Origin: Coremacera marginata
Lineage: Eukaryota; Arthropoda; Insecta; Diptera; Sciomyzidae
NCBI GenBank assembly: GCA_914767935.1
Contig: OU612045.1
Coordinates: 27,498,290-27,562,289, forward strand
Length of the DNA stretch: 64,000 nucleotides
Reading direction: 5' to 3'
In this document: positions 1 to 10,990 of the stretch, in pieces
How positions within the stretch are numbered: the first letter of the stretch is position 1
How the letters are laid out: each line of letters starts with the position of its first letter
Notes under the pieces: model-generated
Databases searched by the model: none
Told to the model about the DNA's origin: nothing
What the model saw: the letters and a program-made list of their open reading frames with translations, nothing else
Made by a program: the position numbers and the translations under genes

Positions 1-1035
1 AGAGAAAAAAAAGGAGCTGCAGATTGCATGCATAAACTTCATTTAATACTAACTTTCATGTTTCTTGTTGTTTTAATAATTTTATGTTGTGGTGGTTTAT
101 TAGCAGCGTGACGGAATTTGATGGTACATTTAATTTTTTTTTTTTTTCTCTTTATGAACATTCTTTTATTGTCTGCTTATTTGGCGGCTTTTTCGTGGTC
201 ACGAAGAAGTTACTTTAATGCAGTAAAGTAACAAGAAATCCGCATTCAATGTGTTGAAAAACAAGTTAATATCACAATGGCTATAACACTGAAAGCAGGA
301 TAAAGGCGAGCTACTAGCTGATAAGGTGTGACGAACACTAGGCATGAACATGAATAAAAACAGGTGTGAATCTGGGGACTGAGGCGGAAAAATTAGGGGA
401 ATTACACCCGTAGACGCTCAAAATTGCATTGTAACAAAAAAAGTGTAGTAAAAATTTTGCTCTTAATGCTATAATTTTTTTATTTAAAATTACAATAAAA
501 GTTGCTCTTGCCGTTTTCGTTACAAGTTATTTTATTTTCGTTACAAGTTATAAAAATGTGAAATCTTCTTAGAAAAATCTGAAATATTACTTTAGTAATT
601 CTATTATTTGAAACTTAAATTTATAACTTTTTATATACAGCAAAACTTTTGTTTTTACTTCATACTTTCTTAGAAATATCGATATTAAAATTAATTCTTT
701 TTTGTAAATAAACGATTAAAAATCTCAATATATGTCAATATTTTGACAATATGTGTATTAGATAGATTACACATTTTTGAAAAAAATTAGAGCAAAAACG
801 AATTTTTGACAATTCGCGAGAAAACTGGAAAAAAATGATATAAGCATTGAAAATAGAAATTGAAATGTCAAAACAACGCCAACTTACGAAGCAACTGACT
901 TGAGCATGATGAACTTGAGTTGATGCGTACTCAAATACCACAGAATTCGGCATCAGCTGTCCTGATTTACGAAAACCGAAAGTGGAATATAAATACACAT
1001 AAAGATGAAAAGAAGATATTTATCACCCTTTGCGC
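1..1035. other. AT-rich non-coding stretch, no gene seen
   Basis: Only short, stop-riddled frames with AT-rich composition. The two overlapping frames around 735-1318 have no recognisable domain, and the second runs into the tandem array that follows. I see no RNA gene or transposon end here. Confidence 0.6.
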
Positions 1036-1039
1036 TTTG

Positions 1040-3115
1040 CTACGCCTTACTGTATTTTGTACTACAGCGCCCTCTGGGGTTCAAGATATAGCAAAATACA
1101 TAGCGCCAAAAGATACACCGCACCCGAAAATCAATTATAAAAAGCATACTTATCGGGTGACTCAAAACAGAGTTTTTTGCGGTATTACTTTTACAAAAGC
1201 GGCCTCTAGTTTTCGAGATAGATTAAAAACTAACGCCGAAGCCCTTTGCATACTCGATAATCAAATCCTATATATACGATATATAAAGTTTTATCTAAAT
1301 CGGATGAGCGATTTTTGAGTGTTTCACGATTTCTTAAGTGATTTGTATTACAGCACTATCTGGTGTTTAAGATAGCGTAGAAAAAAAAGTCCAAGATAGC
1401 CAAAGTATCTGAAAGCTCCTATGTAAAATTTTCACGCAAATGGGATGAACAGCTAGGAGTTTTTCGAGATTTTAAAAACATTTGTACTGCAGTACCCTCT
1501 GATGTTCAATATAGATTAAAATAGATAAGTCATAAAAACAACCGTACTCGAAAACCCCAAAATACAAATTTTCTTGTAACTCGGATGAATGGTTTCGGAG
1601 ACAAACTATTATAACAAAATTCGTGGAACCCGATCGCAGCGCCACCTACCGTGTCCAATTGCGAATCTGTACCATCAGGGATCCACCTAAACACACACAA
1701 AAAAAAAATTCATCAAAATCGGTGCAGCCGCTTACGAACAGTTTAATAACATGCACACGTACAAATTGTACAACAGCGCCCTCTATTTTTCGAAACAGAG
1801 CAAAAGAGATAACGCCAAAACAGTTGCCCTACACGAAAATCCTTTAATAAAAATTTTCATCCAAATCGGATGAGCGACTTTCTACTTTTTCACGATTTCT
1901 TACGAACAGCTTAGAAGTTTTTTCGACGTTTTTTAAAATATTTCTATACAGCGCCCTCTGGTGTTCAAGATAGAACAGGGTAGATAAGTTATAAAAACTC
2001 ACCGTATCCGAAAACCTCTATATACAAATTTTCATGCAAATCGGATGAACGGTTTCGGAGATAAATTATCAAAACAAAATGCCTTAACCACGATCGCAGC
2101 GCCACCTATCGGGTACAATTGTGAATCTGAACCATCGAGGGATACACTCAAACACACAAAAAAATTTCATCAAAATCATTGCAGCCGTTAAGGAACAGTT
2201 TAATAACATACACACGTAAAAATTGTACAACAGCGCCCTCTAGTTTCGAGAAAGAGCAAAAAAGATAGCTCTAGAACCCTTGGCGTACTTGAAAATCGCT
2301 ATTTACAAGATTTCATCCAAATCGGATGAGCAGTTTTGGAGCATTTCGCGATTTCCTAAGATTTGTACTAAAGCGCCCTCTGGTGTTCAAGATAGCACAA
2401 AAATGATAAGTCCAAAACACTCACCCTATCAGAAAACCCCTATTTTCCAATTTTCATGCAAACTGGATGCACGGTTTAGGAGTTTTTCGAGGTTTCTTAA
2501 AATATTTGTACTACAGCGCCCTCTGGTGTTCGAGATAGAATATAGTAGATAAGTCAAAAAAACTCAGCGTGTCCGAGAACCTCTACATACCTATTTTCAT
2601 GCAAATCGGATGAATGGTTTTGGACTTTTTCGACGTTTTTGAAAATATTTGTACTACAGCGCCATCACGTGCTCAATATATAACCTAGCTTATAAGTCAT
2701 AAAAACTCACCGTTTCCGAAAACCTCTGTATACCAACTTTCATGCAAATCGGATAAGCGACTTAGGAGTTTTATGACGTTTTTTTAAAATCTTTGTACTG
2801 CAGCGCCATCTGATGTTCAAGATAGAACAGAATAGATAAGTCATGAAAACTCACCGTATCAGAAAACCCCTATTTTCCAATTTTCATGCAGATAGGATGC
2901 AAGGATTTGAAGTTTTTCGAATTTTTTTAAAATTTGCACTACAGCGCCCTCTGGTGTTCAAGATAGAACAGAGTAAATAAGGCATAAAAACTCACCGTAT
3001 CCGAAAACTTCTATATACAAATTTTCATGCAAATCGGATGAACGGTTTCGGAGATAAGCTAAAAAAAGAATGCCTGGAACCCGATCGCAGCGCCCCCTAC
3101 CGGGTTCAACCATTT
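1040..3115 (+). repeat. Tandem array of ~140 bp monomers, about 15 copies, with higher-order structure
   Basis: A recurring box (AGCGCCCTCTGGTGTTCAAG and variants) appears near 1067, 1201, 1351, 1490, 1638, 1775, 1958, 2096, 2232, 2374, 2515, 2659, 2803, 2942 and 3087, a spacing of 134-183 bp. Each monomer also carries a second box like CATGCAAATCGGATGAACGG. A variant monomer type (box CGCAGCGCCACCTA followed by a CATCAAAATC box) occurs at 1638 and again at 2096, about 458 bp apart, so a three-monomer block was itself duplicated. Short open frames inside (for example 1623-1847 and 2280-2552) are by-products. The array ends where a different tail with CAGA repeats begins. Confidence 0.85.
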
Positions 3116-3260
3116 TTACTTAAAAAAAAGTAGCCTTTATATTGACCGGGGGTATAAGGAACCTATATGTCAAGTTTCATTTAAATCCATCCAGTGGTTT
3201 TTGCGTGATGCTCTAACAGACAGACAGACAGACAAAAATTTTTAAAATGCGATTTTCGGA
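3116..3260 (+). repeat. Retroelement-like tail with (CAGA)n tract
   Basis: After the last array monomer the sequence passes through a segment ending in tandem CAGA units near 3208-3232 followed by AAAAATTTTT. Tails of this kind are common at the 3' ends of insect non-LTR or related elements. No coding part is attached, so the class is uncertain. Confidence 0.4.
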
Positions 3261-3790
3261 CTCTTCGTCACTCAAAATGTCCAACGCAAAAAGAATTTCG
3301 AAAAAATATTTCATGTACAGATTTTTTTTTTACAATTTTATGTATATATTTATAGATATATATATAGATATATAGATTAAATGGTCGTAGTTAGTTCAAT
3401 TAAAATATCGTTTTTTACGATATTTTGAGTTATGTCGATATTGCTTGTGACCACTTGCTTGTGTGGGTGGTCCTTATGTCTCAAAAAAAAAAAAAGAATT
3501 TTATTCCTCGGGGCAGCAAATTTTTTGAATATATACCATAAGATATATACTAGTACATATCTTTCAATTTTTAAATGATATTTAGGCGTCGCTACCAAGG
3601 CACATTGGTACAAATGTCAGGAAAAAGTGGCCAAAGCTAGAAGGTTTTCGGTAGATAGGTTTTTGGGGTCAATAAATACGAATCTGGATATATGGCCATT
3701 ATGTGAAAAACGCACTTATGCGAAATTTTCGGATGCCATTTTGAACTTTTAAGCCTGAGTTGCCGCAACTATAAAAAATACGCGTGCCTT
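3261..3790. other. AT-rich non-coding stretch
   Basis: Low-complexity ATATAGATA at 3350-3375 and otherwise unremarkable AT-rich DNA. The 78-codon minus-strand frame at 3377-3613 has no domain and looks like chance. Confidence 0.5.
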
Positions 3791-3802
3791 AGATTCAAAT
3801 TT

Positions 3803-4363
3803 ATGCTGAAAATACACCTATGCTGGATTCCCGGACATAGAGACTTTCTAGGAAACTGCAAAGCAGATGAACTCGCTCGCACCGGAACAACCAAACAACT
3901 CTCGATGAGAGAAGAAAGTATTGGTATATTCCTCACCACATGTAAACTACTCACGAATGAGCTATCCCTAAACAAAGCCAACGATAGATGGTCAACGGGT
4001 AGCACTTGGCATACAGCGCGTCAGGTTTGGCCAAAAATCACCCTTAAACGCTCAAAAGAACTGATCGCTCTGAGAAGGGATCAAATCAGTACTACGATAG
4101 GTGTCTTAACAGGACACTGCTTAATAGGTAATCATGCACGAAGATTGAACATCCTCCACAACGACTTCTGTAGAAGCTGCAGAAATGAGGAGGAGGAGGA
4201 ATCTACAAAACATCTTCTCTGTACTTGCCCAGCGCTAGCTAAAAATCGCCACCTTCACTTAGGTAAATGGTTCTATAGAGATCTCGATGATCTCGATGAT
4301 CTCTCAGAAACTTCGGTCTACCGAATCTTTGGGTTTGTCAACAGCTCAAACTGGTTTAAATAG
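3803..4363 (+). pseudogene. Non-LTR retrotransposon fragment: RNase H end and C-terminal zinc motif
   Basis: The 186-residue frame begins inside an RNase H domain. Near residues 8-26 it has the typical C-terminal signature WIPGHRDFLGNCKADELAR (histidine, asparagine and the final catalytic aspartate region). Around residues 103-160 it has the arrangement GHCLIGNHARRL, then a C..C pair, then HLLCTCPAL, which is the usual C-terminal CCHC-like motif of LINEs that carry RNase H (I, LOA, R1 groups). No reverse transcriptase or endonuclease lies upstream, so this is a 5'-truncated copy. The frame itself is not interrupted and ends in TAG at 4361-4363. A GC-richer 3' tail follows to about 4440. The clade assignment (I/LOA-like) is an inference from the RNase H. 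Confidence 0.8.
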
Positions 4364-4440
4364 AGAGGGAAATTAACCCATGGTATCACAATGGGCCTTA
4401 TTGGCCTAAGTGTGTCTCAAGGGAGACTGCCGCTTCAACC

Positions 4441-5200
4441 TAGATTCAAATTTCATTCAAATCGTCGAACGACATCAAGGGGCGTTTTCTTGTGAGAGGG
4501 CTAAACTTTTATAACTGGTGACTATCGACCTCTAAATAGTATAAAAAAAATGAAGACAAAAAAATCTCTTTCATATTTATCATTGATGCATATAATCAAA
4601 AATGACATGCCGCGTTGATAATTTAAAAGTGGAAAAACAAGGAACACCCTAATAAATACATTACAATACACATGTCGACTTTGTTTATATAAACTTGTAT
4701 CTTTGCAGATATAGCAAGCTAGAACTTTATTCATTTATTATAATTATATATCAAATTTTTCCTCAATAAAAATCATTCAATAAAGTCATATCAGACTAAA
4801 ACGTTCTTTACTAAAATGGTTAATTTATCAATATCATATTCAATATTGTATGTTTAAATTTTAAAAATACGACACGTATGATAGTTCTAAGTCTAATTAT
4901 TGATAACACTATTTTCAACATATTTATTTGAAAAAAGATGTGATTTTTATTAAATTACGTGGTATGCAGCTGCTTTCTTTTTGTTTGGTATACATGGTAT
5001 AAAGTTTGGTGTAAAATAAATTTTTCATAGATATTTATGAAAACAATTAAATTGCAATAAATAATACTATTCATAGCCAGAAAAAATGTATTAACTTCAT
5101 TCTGATAACTTAATGTTCACTGGACATTTCCCCAGCAATTTCCTGATCACCGACAATGTTAAGGGGGTCTTCTCATTGAGCAACTTTTTTTTCAACTTTT
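4441..5200. other. AT-rich non-coding stretch
   Basis: No recognisable coding or RNA feature. The minus-strand frame at 4522-4734 is low-complexity and unsupported. Confidence 0.5.
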
Positions 5201-5204
5201 TTTT

Positions 5205-5721
5205 TTGCATTTATTTATAGCTTGGGTAGTTGTGAATATGCCCCTAAAAGGATTTTTAGAAATTCGAAATACTTTAGAAGATACAGCCTTTTTTGTGAAG
5301 CAAGGTCTGATGGACAAGAAGGTGATGGAGGTAATAAAACCAGCTTACGAAGCGCTGTCGGCAGATAATTTGCTTGAAAGATGCCTTGGATCTGAAACTC
5401 AGAGTTCCAATGAGTCCTACAATTCTGTTCTTTGGTCACTTTCGCCCAAACACATCAACTCAGGCGCACGCACCATCGAAGTGGCCAATTTCATTGCAAC
5501 GTGCCTCTTCAACGACGGTTTTATACCCATACTTAAAATGATGGGTTTGATGGGTATTGCGATTGGCAAAAACGCATACGAATACGCACTATCTCGCAAT
5601 GAAGACAGATTGAACCGATCAGAGACTAGAGCTGCGGCATCGCAGAGCAGAGAGGGCAGCAGAAAGCAGTTTCTACGAAAAAGAGGAAGGTGGCCTGTAT
5701 GGAGCTGGCATCGCCGACTAA
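5205..5721 (+). pseudogene. Mutator-like transposase, C-terminal fragment, frameshifted
   Basis: The frame encodes a segment resembling the C-terminal part of arthropod Mutator-like transposase proteins: LLERCLGSETQSSNESYNSV, then SLSPKHINSGARTIE and ANFIATCLFNDGF. The continuous frame reads on to 5774 with a basic, unrelated-looking tail. In another frame the end reads EKEEGGLYGAGIAD and stops at TAA 5719-5721, which looks like the natural C-terminus, so a frameshift lies near 5650. The N-terminal and catalytic parts are absent. A related non-coding tail follows (5790-6270). The family name is from recalled resemblance, not a search; the coding nature is clearer than the exact family. Confidence 0.6.
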
Positions 5722-5789
5722 TATTTGTAAGTAAAAATGGTCAGCTCTTTAAAACTGCATTTAAACATTTTTGATTTTTTTTTTTTTTC

Positions 5790-6270
5790 CCCCAAAAAAA
5801 TTACTTCAAACCTTAAACGCGTTTATCTCGAACCCACGTTTTTCGAACTGGCGGCCATGATATCTCCAGTTCAACTGAACCGATTTTCATGAAACAAATT
5901 GGAATCGACGCAGAATTGTCACTCTTAAGTCATTCTTAGGTGAACCTCGACCATAATTTTAAAAAATTTTTTACTATTTTTTTTTTACACTAAACTACAA
6001 AAAAAAACCCGAAATTGAAATTTTTTTTTTGAATGGCCGCCATTTTGTCAAAAAAAATCACAAAATTAAGCTTGAGGTTCACCCGAGAATTACATCTATA
6101 CTGATTATAACCCCGTTTTTTTTTTCATTTCAGACGCTCCGGAGACTCGGAATCGTGGCCGCCGTGACGACACCTTTTTTTTCACCACCAACTTTGAAGT
6201 CTCATTACTTTTTGAACAGCCCACGTATCGAGGCAAAAAAAATTTTTTTATTTACTTTGAACCTTTTGTA
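5790..6270 (+). repeat. 3' non-coding part of the Mutator-like element (dispersed repeat, copy 1)
   Basis: Contains the box GCGTTTATCTCGAA at about 5819, a GGAATCGACGCAGAATTGTC box at about 5900 and a GGCCGCCATTTTGTC box near 6032, then a pyrimidine-rich acceptor-like CATTTCAG at about 6126. The same boxes recur on the minus strand at 59800-60210, and the first recurs at about 13677. I infer that the three belong to one element family because this copy follows the transposase fragment directly. Confidence 0.6.
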
Positions 6271-8600
6271 ATACAATAAATAAAAAAAGTTTTCAATTAT
6301 TCTTTGCGTTTTCAAATAAGAATTTTTTGAAAACCCAAAAAACGGGTTTTGAATGAGAAGACCGCCTTAATTCGCAACCGGCCAAGGCAATTTCGCAACT
6401 GATACCACGTCGTCAAAATTATGATTCCTCTTGACATTACTAACTGGAAGTTCTTCTATAACATAGGTCTAAAGTAAACTTCGGAGCTCCGGAATTGCTT
6501 TTTTATGGAAAATATTCGGTTTATATAGAATTTTCAAGACAGTTTTTGTAATTATTTTTTATGGGGGAGTAGCTACTCGGTTGTTTCTACGTACAAGGAA
6601 TTCATGTTTATTATTTATTTTTACCTCAGGCGTTCGATAGGGGCACTATCAAACAATTTTTACTGTTTTCAGTACTAATTTTATTTAAAAACATAAACTT
6701 TTCTTCATTTTCTTACTTCTGTATAAATCTTTTGCTCAAAAGATTACTCTTAAAATAAGATAAAAAATTCTTTATTTACGCCTAAAACAAGGAATTTAAT
6801 GATGTTTTATTTTTTGCAAAAAAAAAAATAATTGTTGTTTACAGTATCTCAACTGCATCAAAAGGAAAAGCCTTATTTTTGAATACTTTGAGGCGTGATA
6901 TTAAAATGTTTCCAGAAAAGTTGGAAAAATTTGTTGTTAGCGATGGTCAGCACTCCCAATATTATTTTAATAATTATCTTAAAAAAGCATTAATTTTCGC
7001 GAAAAAAATAGCGAGAAAGTTTATTGAAAATAGGTTCGAACTAAAGTGTATGATTCTATGGTAAAACTTTTGGCTTTTAAATCTCAAGGTCAGATTAAAA
7101 AATGTGCCACTTTTATCTTTCGATTAGTAAAATTTCAACAAAACATTGTTTACTACAACAACATAAGCAGTGCAAATTAAGTAAGTTATATGATAAACGA
7201 AAAAAGCAACAACAACCATTGCATGCATACACCAAATCATAGCGGAAAACAAAATCAGTTGGTTGAGCTAAACTAATCCGATTTACTACAAATAAAATAC
7301 GGGCTTTAATTCTGTTTATAGCGCTTGAGTTGCATTATTTATTTTTTAGTATTTTTTATGGCAGGAAATTGCTAACGTCCGTCTGGCAACAATAAAAATA
7401 ACAGCAGCAGCAACATCAATTTTGTTGCTATTTCAACTTCAAAAAAGATCACAAGAACTATACTTTAACCAACAGCAACGATTTCAGCTACACTAACAGC
7501 AGCAGCATATAAAATAAAAACCTCAGCTCAGGATTATGACCACAACTGAAACTGACTTATTGGGGATGGTCTTTTTTTTTATTTTTAAGAACTAGTTTGT
7601 GTGTCTATGAGTGTTTGTGTGTGTGTTTGGCACTTTTTGCTGCTATCTAATCCAGTTTTCACTGCTAGCTTGTGTTTACTTAAAAATAGTGGCTAGATTT
7701 ATTTTTAACAACAACGGAATCATAGTTTGTATGAATTTATTTTATTTTTCTTTTTCATACACTGCTTCCGCTAAGCAACTTTAACTTGGCAGCCACATTC
7801 GTTCCAAGTCATGGCTATTCTGTATAGGTTTATGTTGTGCTTGGTGTTGTGTAAATTTTTTTGTCGGTTATATTGAGTTGGTTTTGTTAAATATTTTCTA
7901 TTTCCCTTCTGTTTTTGGTGGTTTTTCTAACACAAACTCAGCAACAACAATGTTGTTAAACCGGAATGTGCTGCTATTCAGGCGGAAGTGCTCATGACTT
8001 CTAGGATTTTATTTTGTTAACATAGCAAATGATATGTTGATGCTTGTTGTTGTTTGCTGGAATTGAAGGTGTTGCAGTGTCGATTTAAATAAAAATTTCG
8101 ACAGAAGCTTTAAGGGCGGATGCTGTTAAAGTTGTTTAGGTAATATTTTAAAGCTACAAAAAAGCTGGCAAAGTAAGGAAAAAAATTAAGGTGAAATCAG
8201 GGCATTTTGATCTCATTTTTTAAGCACAATTTGCTCAGTCAATTTAGGTTGGCAAAAATCTGAAAAAAAATTCTAACATTAAAATTTTCTTGTATATTTT
8301 TGTTAATGCTAACCAGTACATAAAATTTTTTAAAATCAAAATTTCTGTATTAAAATTGAAAAATCATTGCATCAATGAAATTGAATTCTTGTCCGATTTT
8401 GTCAGTCAAAACAAAAGAGAAAAAGAAAAAAAAATTCAAAAAATTATTTGCGCTGGCTATGAACAAAAAAGTAATAACTGTGCGACACATGTTATGTCAT
8501 AGCAAAAAATTTAACTATCGTTTTTTTTCACTTTTATTCGATTCATACAAAAGGAGGCAGTCTAATGTTCAAGTCATATTCGAGTCATGTTGATATCAAT
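6271..8600. other. AT-rich non-coding stretch
   Basis: CAA/CAG-rich runs around 7205 and 7395-7510 and GT runs near 7600-7625 are typical of fly intergenic or intronic DNA. Frames at 6879-7064, 8290-8502 and 8375-8593 are short and have no domain. Confidence 0.5.
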
Positions 8601-9704
8601 GACAATGACAATGACAATGACAGTGACAATGACAATGACAATGACAATGACAATGACAGTGACAATGACAATGACAATGACAATGACAGTTACAATGACA
8701 ATGACAATGACAATGACAATGACAATGACAATGACAATGACAATGACAATGACAATGACAATGACAATGACAATGACAATGACAATGACAATGACAATGA
8801 CAATGACAATGACAATGACAATGACAATGACAATGACAATGACAATGACAATGACAATGACAATGACAATGACAATGACAATGACAATGACAATGACAAT
8901 GACAATGACAATGACAATGACAATGACAATGACAATGACAATGACAATGACAATGACAATGACAATGACAATGACAATGACAATGACAATGACAATGACA
9001 ATGACAATGACAGTTACAATGACAATGACAATGACAATGACAATGACAATGACAATGGCAATGACAATGACAATGACAGTGACAATGACAATGACAATGA
9101 CAATGACAATGACAATGACAATGACAATGACAATGACAATGACAATGACAATGACAATGACAATGACAATGACAATGACAATGACAATGACAATGACAAT
9201 GACAATGACAATGACAATGACAATGACAATGACAATGACAATGACAATGACAATGACAATGACAATGACAATGACAATGACAATGACAATGACAATGACA
9301 ATGACAATGACAATGACAATGACAATGACAATGACAATGACAATGACAATGACAATGACAATGACAATGACAATGACAATGATAATGACAATGACAATGA
9401 CAATGACAGTGACAATGACAATGACAATGACAATGACAATGACAATGACAGTGACAATGACAATGACAATGACAATGACAGTTACAATGACAATGACAAT
9501 GACAATGACAATGACAATGACAATGACAATGACAATGACAATGACAATGACAATGACAATGACAATGACAATGACAATGACAATGACAATGACAATGACA
9601 ATGACAATGACAATGACAATGACAATGACAATGACAATGACAATGACAGTGACAATGACAATGACAATGACAATGACAGTTACAATGACAATGACAATGA
9701 CAAT
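8601..9704 (+). repeat. Hexanucleotide satellite (GACAAT)n, 184 units
   Basis: 1104 bp in perfect 6-bp register with sparse point variants (GACAGT, TACAAT, GGCAAT, GATAAT). Since the period is a multiple of three and no stop is created, several frames on both strands stay open for hundreds of codons (runs of DN, MT, VI, HC or SL). None has any sign of being a gene. A variant block, GACAGT then four GACAAT then GACAGT then TACAAT, recurs at 8655, 9447 and 9645. Confidence 0.97.
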
Positions 9705-10369
9705 GACAAAAGACAAAAGACAAAAGACAAAAGACAAAAGACAAAAGACAAAAGACAAAAGACAAAAGACAAAAGACAAAAGACAAAAGACAAAAGACAA
9801 AAGACAAAAGACAAAAGACAAAAGACAAAAGACAAAAGACAAAAGACAAAAGACAAAAGACAAAAGACAAAAGACAAAAGACAAAAGACAAAAGACAAAA
9901 GACAAAAGACAAAAGACAAAAGACAAAAGACAAAAGACAAAAGACAAAAGACAAAAGACAAAAGACAAAAGACAAAAGACAAAAGACAAAAGACAAAAGA
10001 CAAAAGACAAAAGACAAAAGACAAAAGACAAAAGACAAAAGACAAAAGACAAAAGACAAAAGACAAAAGACAAAAGACAAAAGACAAAAGACAAAAGACA
10101 AAAGACAAAAGACAAAAGACAAAAGACAAAAGACAAAAGACAAAAGACAAAAGACAAAAGACAAAAGACAAAAGACAAAAGACAAAAGACAAAAGACAAA
10201 AGACAAAAGACAAAAGACAAAAGACAAAAGACAAAAGACAAAAGACAAAAGACAAAAGACAAAAGACAAAAGACAAAAGACAAAAGACAAAAGACAAAAG
10301 ACAAAAGACAAAAGACAAAAGACAAAAGACAAAAGACAAAAGACAAAAGACAAAAGACAAAAGACAAAA
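9705..10369 (+). repeat. Heptanucleotide satellite (GACAAAA)n, 95 units
   Basis: 665 bp of essentially perfect 7-bp units directly abutting the hexamer array. Three units make a 21-bp stop-free cycle, so every frame translates as a repeating 7-residue peptide (KRQKTKD on the plus strand). These are artefacts. The unit differs from the hexamer by the last bases of GACAAT, suggesting one array arose from the other by slippage. Confidence 0.97.
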
Positions 10370-10379
10370 GACAAATGAC

Positions 10380-10990
10380 AAACAAAAACACAAAAATAAG
10401 GGTGGAGCTTTGGCAGGGTACCGGGCAGGTAGGCGTGGTTTTCATTCGAGACTGCCAAATATCATAGTGGTGGTCTATGTTATATATCAAAGCCTATATG
10501 CAAAATTTCAAGTCATTTCTTTAATTTGAGCAGATTTTTAAGAGATTTTACTTTTAAAATAAAGCCACTTTGTATAGAAGGAAGGCGTGGTTTTCGTCCG
10601 ATTTTTTTAAATTTCATAGCCAGGATTAAGACTGAAGAGCAAAGCTCACCTGCTAAATTTCATGTCATTACTGAAATTTTTGTGGATTTTACTTCATACA
10701 AGCCGGGAGGTAGGCGTGCTTTGCATCCGATTTCGCCCATTTTATTTTTAAAAATAAACTTATATTTTGAATTTCATCGCGATAGCTTTAAAATTGAGGA
10801 TGTAATCGTGTCGACAGACTGACAGACGGACATACGGACAGACAGACGGACGCACGGAAATCGACTCAGGAGATGATTCTGAAAAATATATATATATTTC
10901 TATACCTGCCACGCCTCCTTCTTGGCGTTACAAACGGAATGACAAAGTTGATGTACCCCTTCGCAGTACACATTGGGGTATAAAAATAAT
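10380..10990 (+). repeat. Dispersed repeat with GACAGACGGAC tail
   Basis: Several similar lines each carry a box like AGGCGTGGTTTTCATTCGAG (about 10430, 10584 and 10712), each followed after tens of bases by a CAAGTCATTTCTTTAATT- or CATGTCATTACTGAAATT-like box (about 10509 and 10661), which implies decayed internal repeats. The end carries GACAGACGGACATACGGACA at about 10820-10840 and finishes near ACACATTGGGGTATAAAAAT. This organisation is common at the 3' ends of dipteran retroelements. The 98-residue frame at 10526-10822 has no domain. Confidence 0.5.

Noticed and set aside
8565..10529. Reading frames of 620-654 codons on both strands
   Set aside because: They are translations of the GACAAT and GACAAAA arrays, which contain no stop in most frames; the amino-acid strings are pure 2- and 7-residue repeats.
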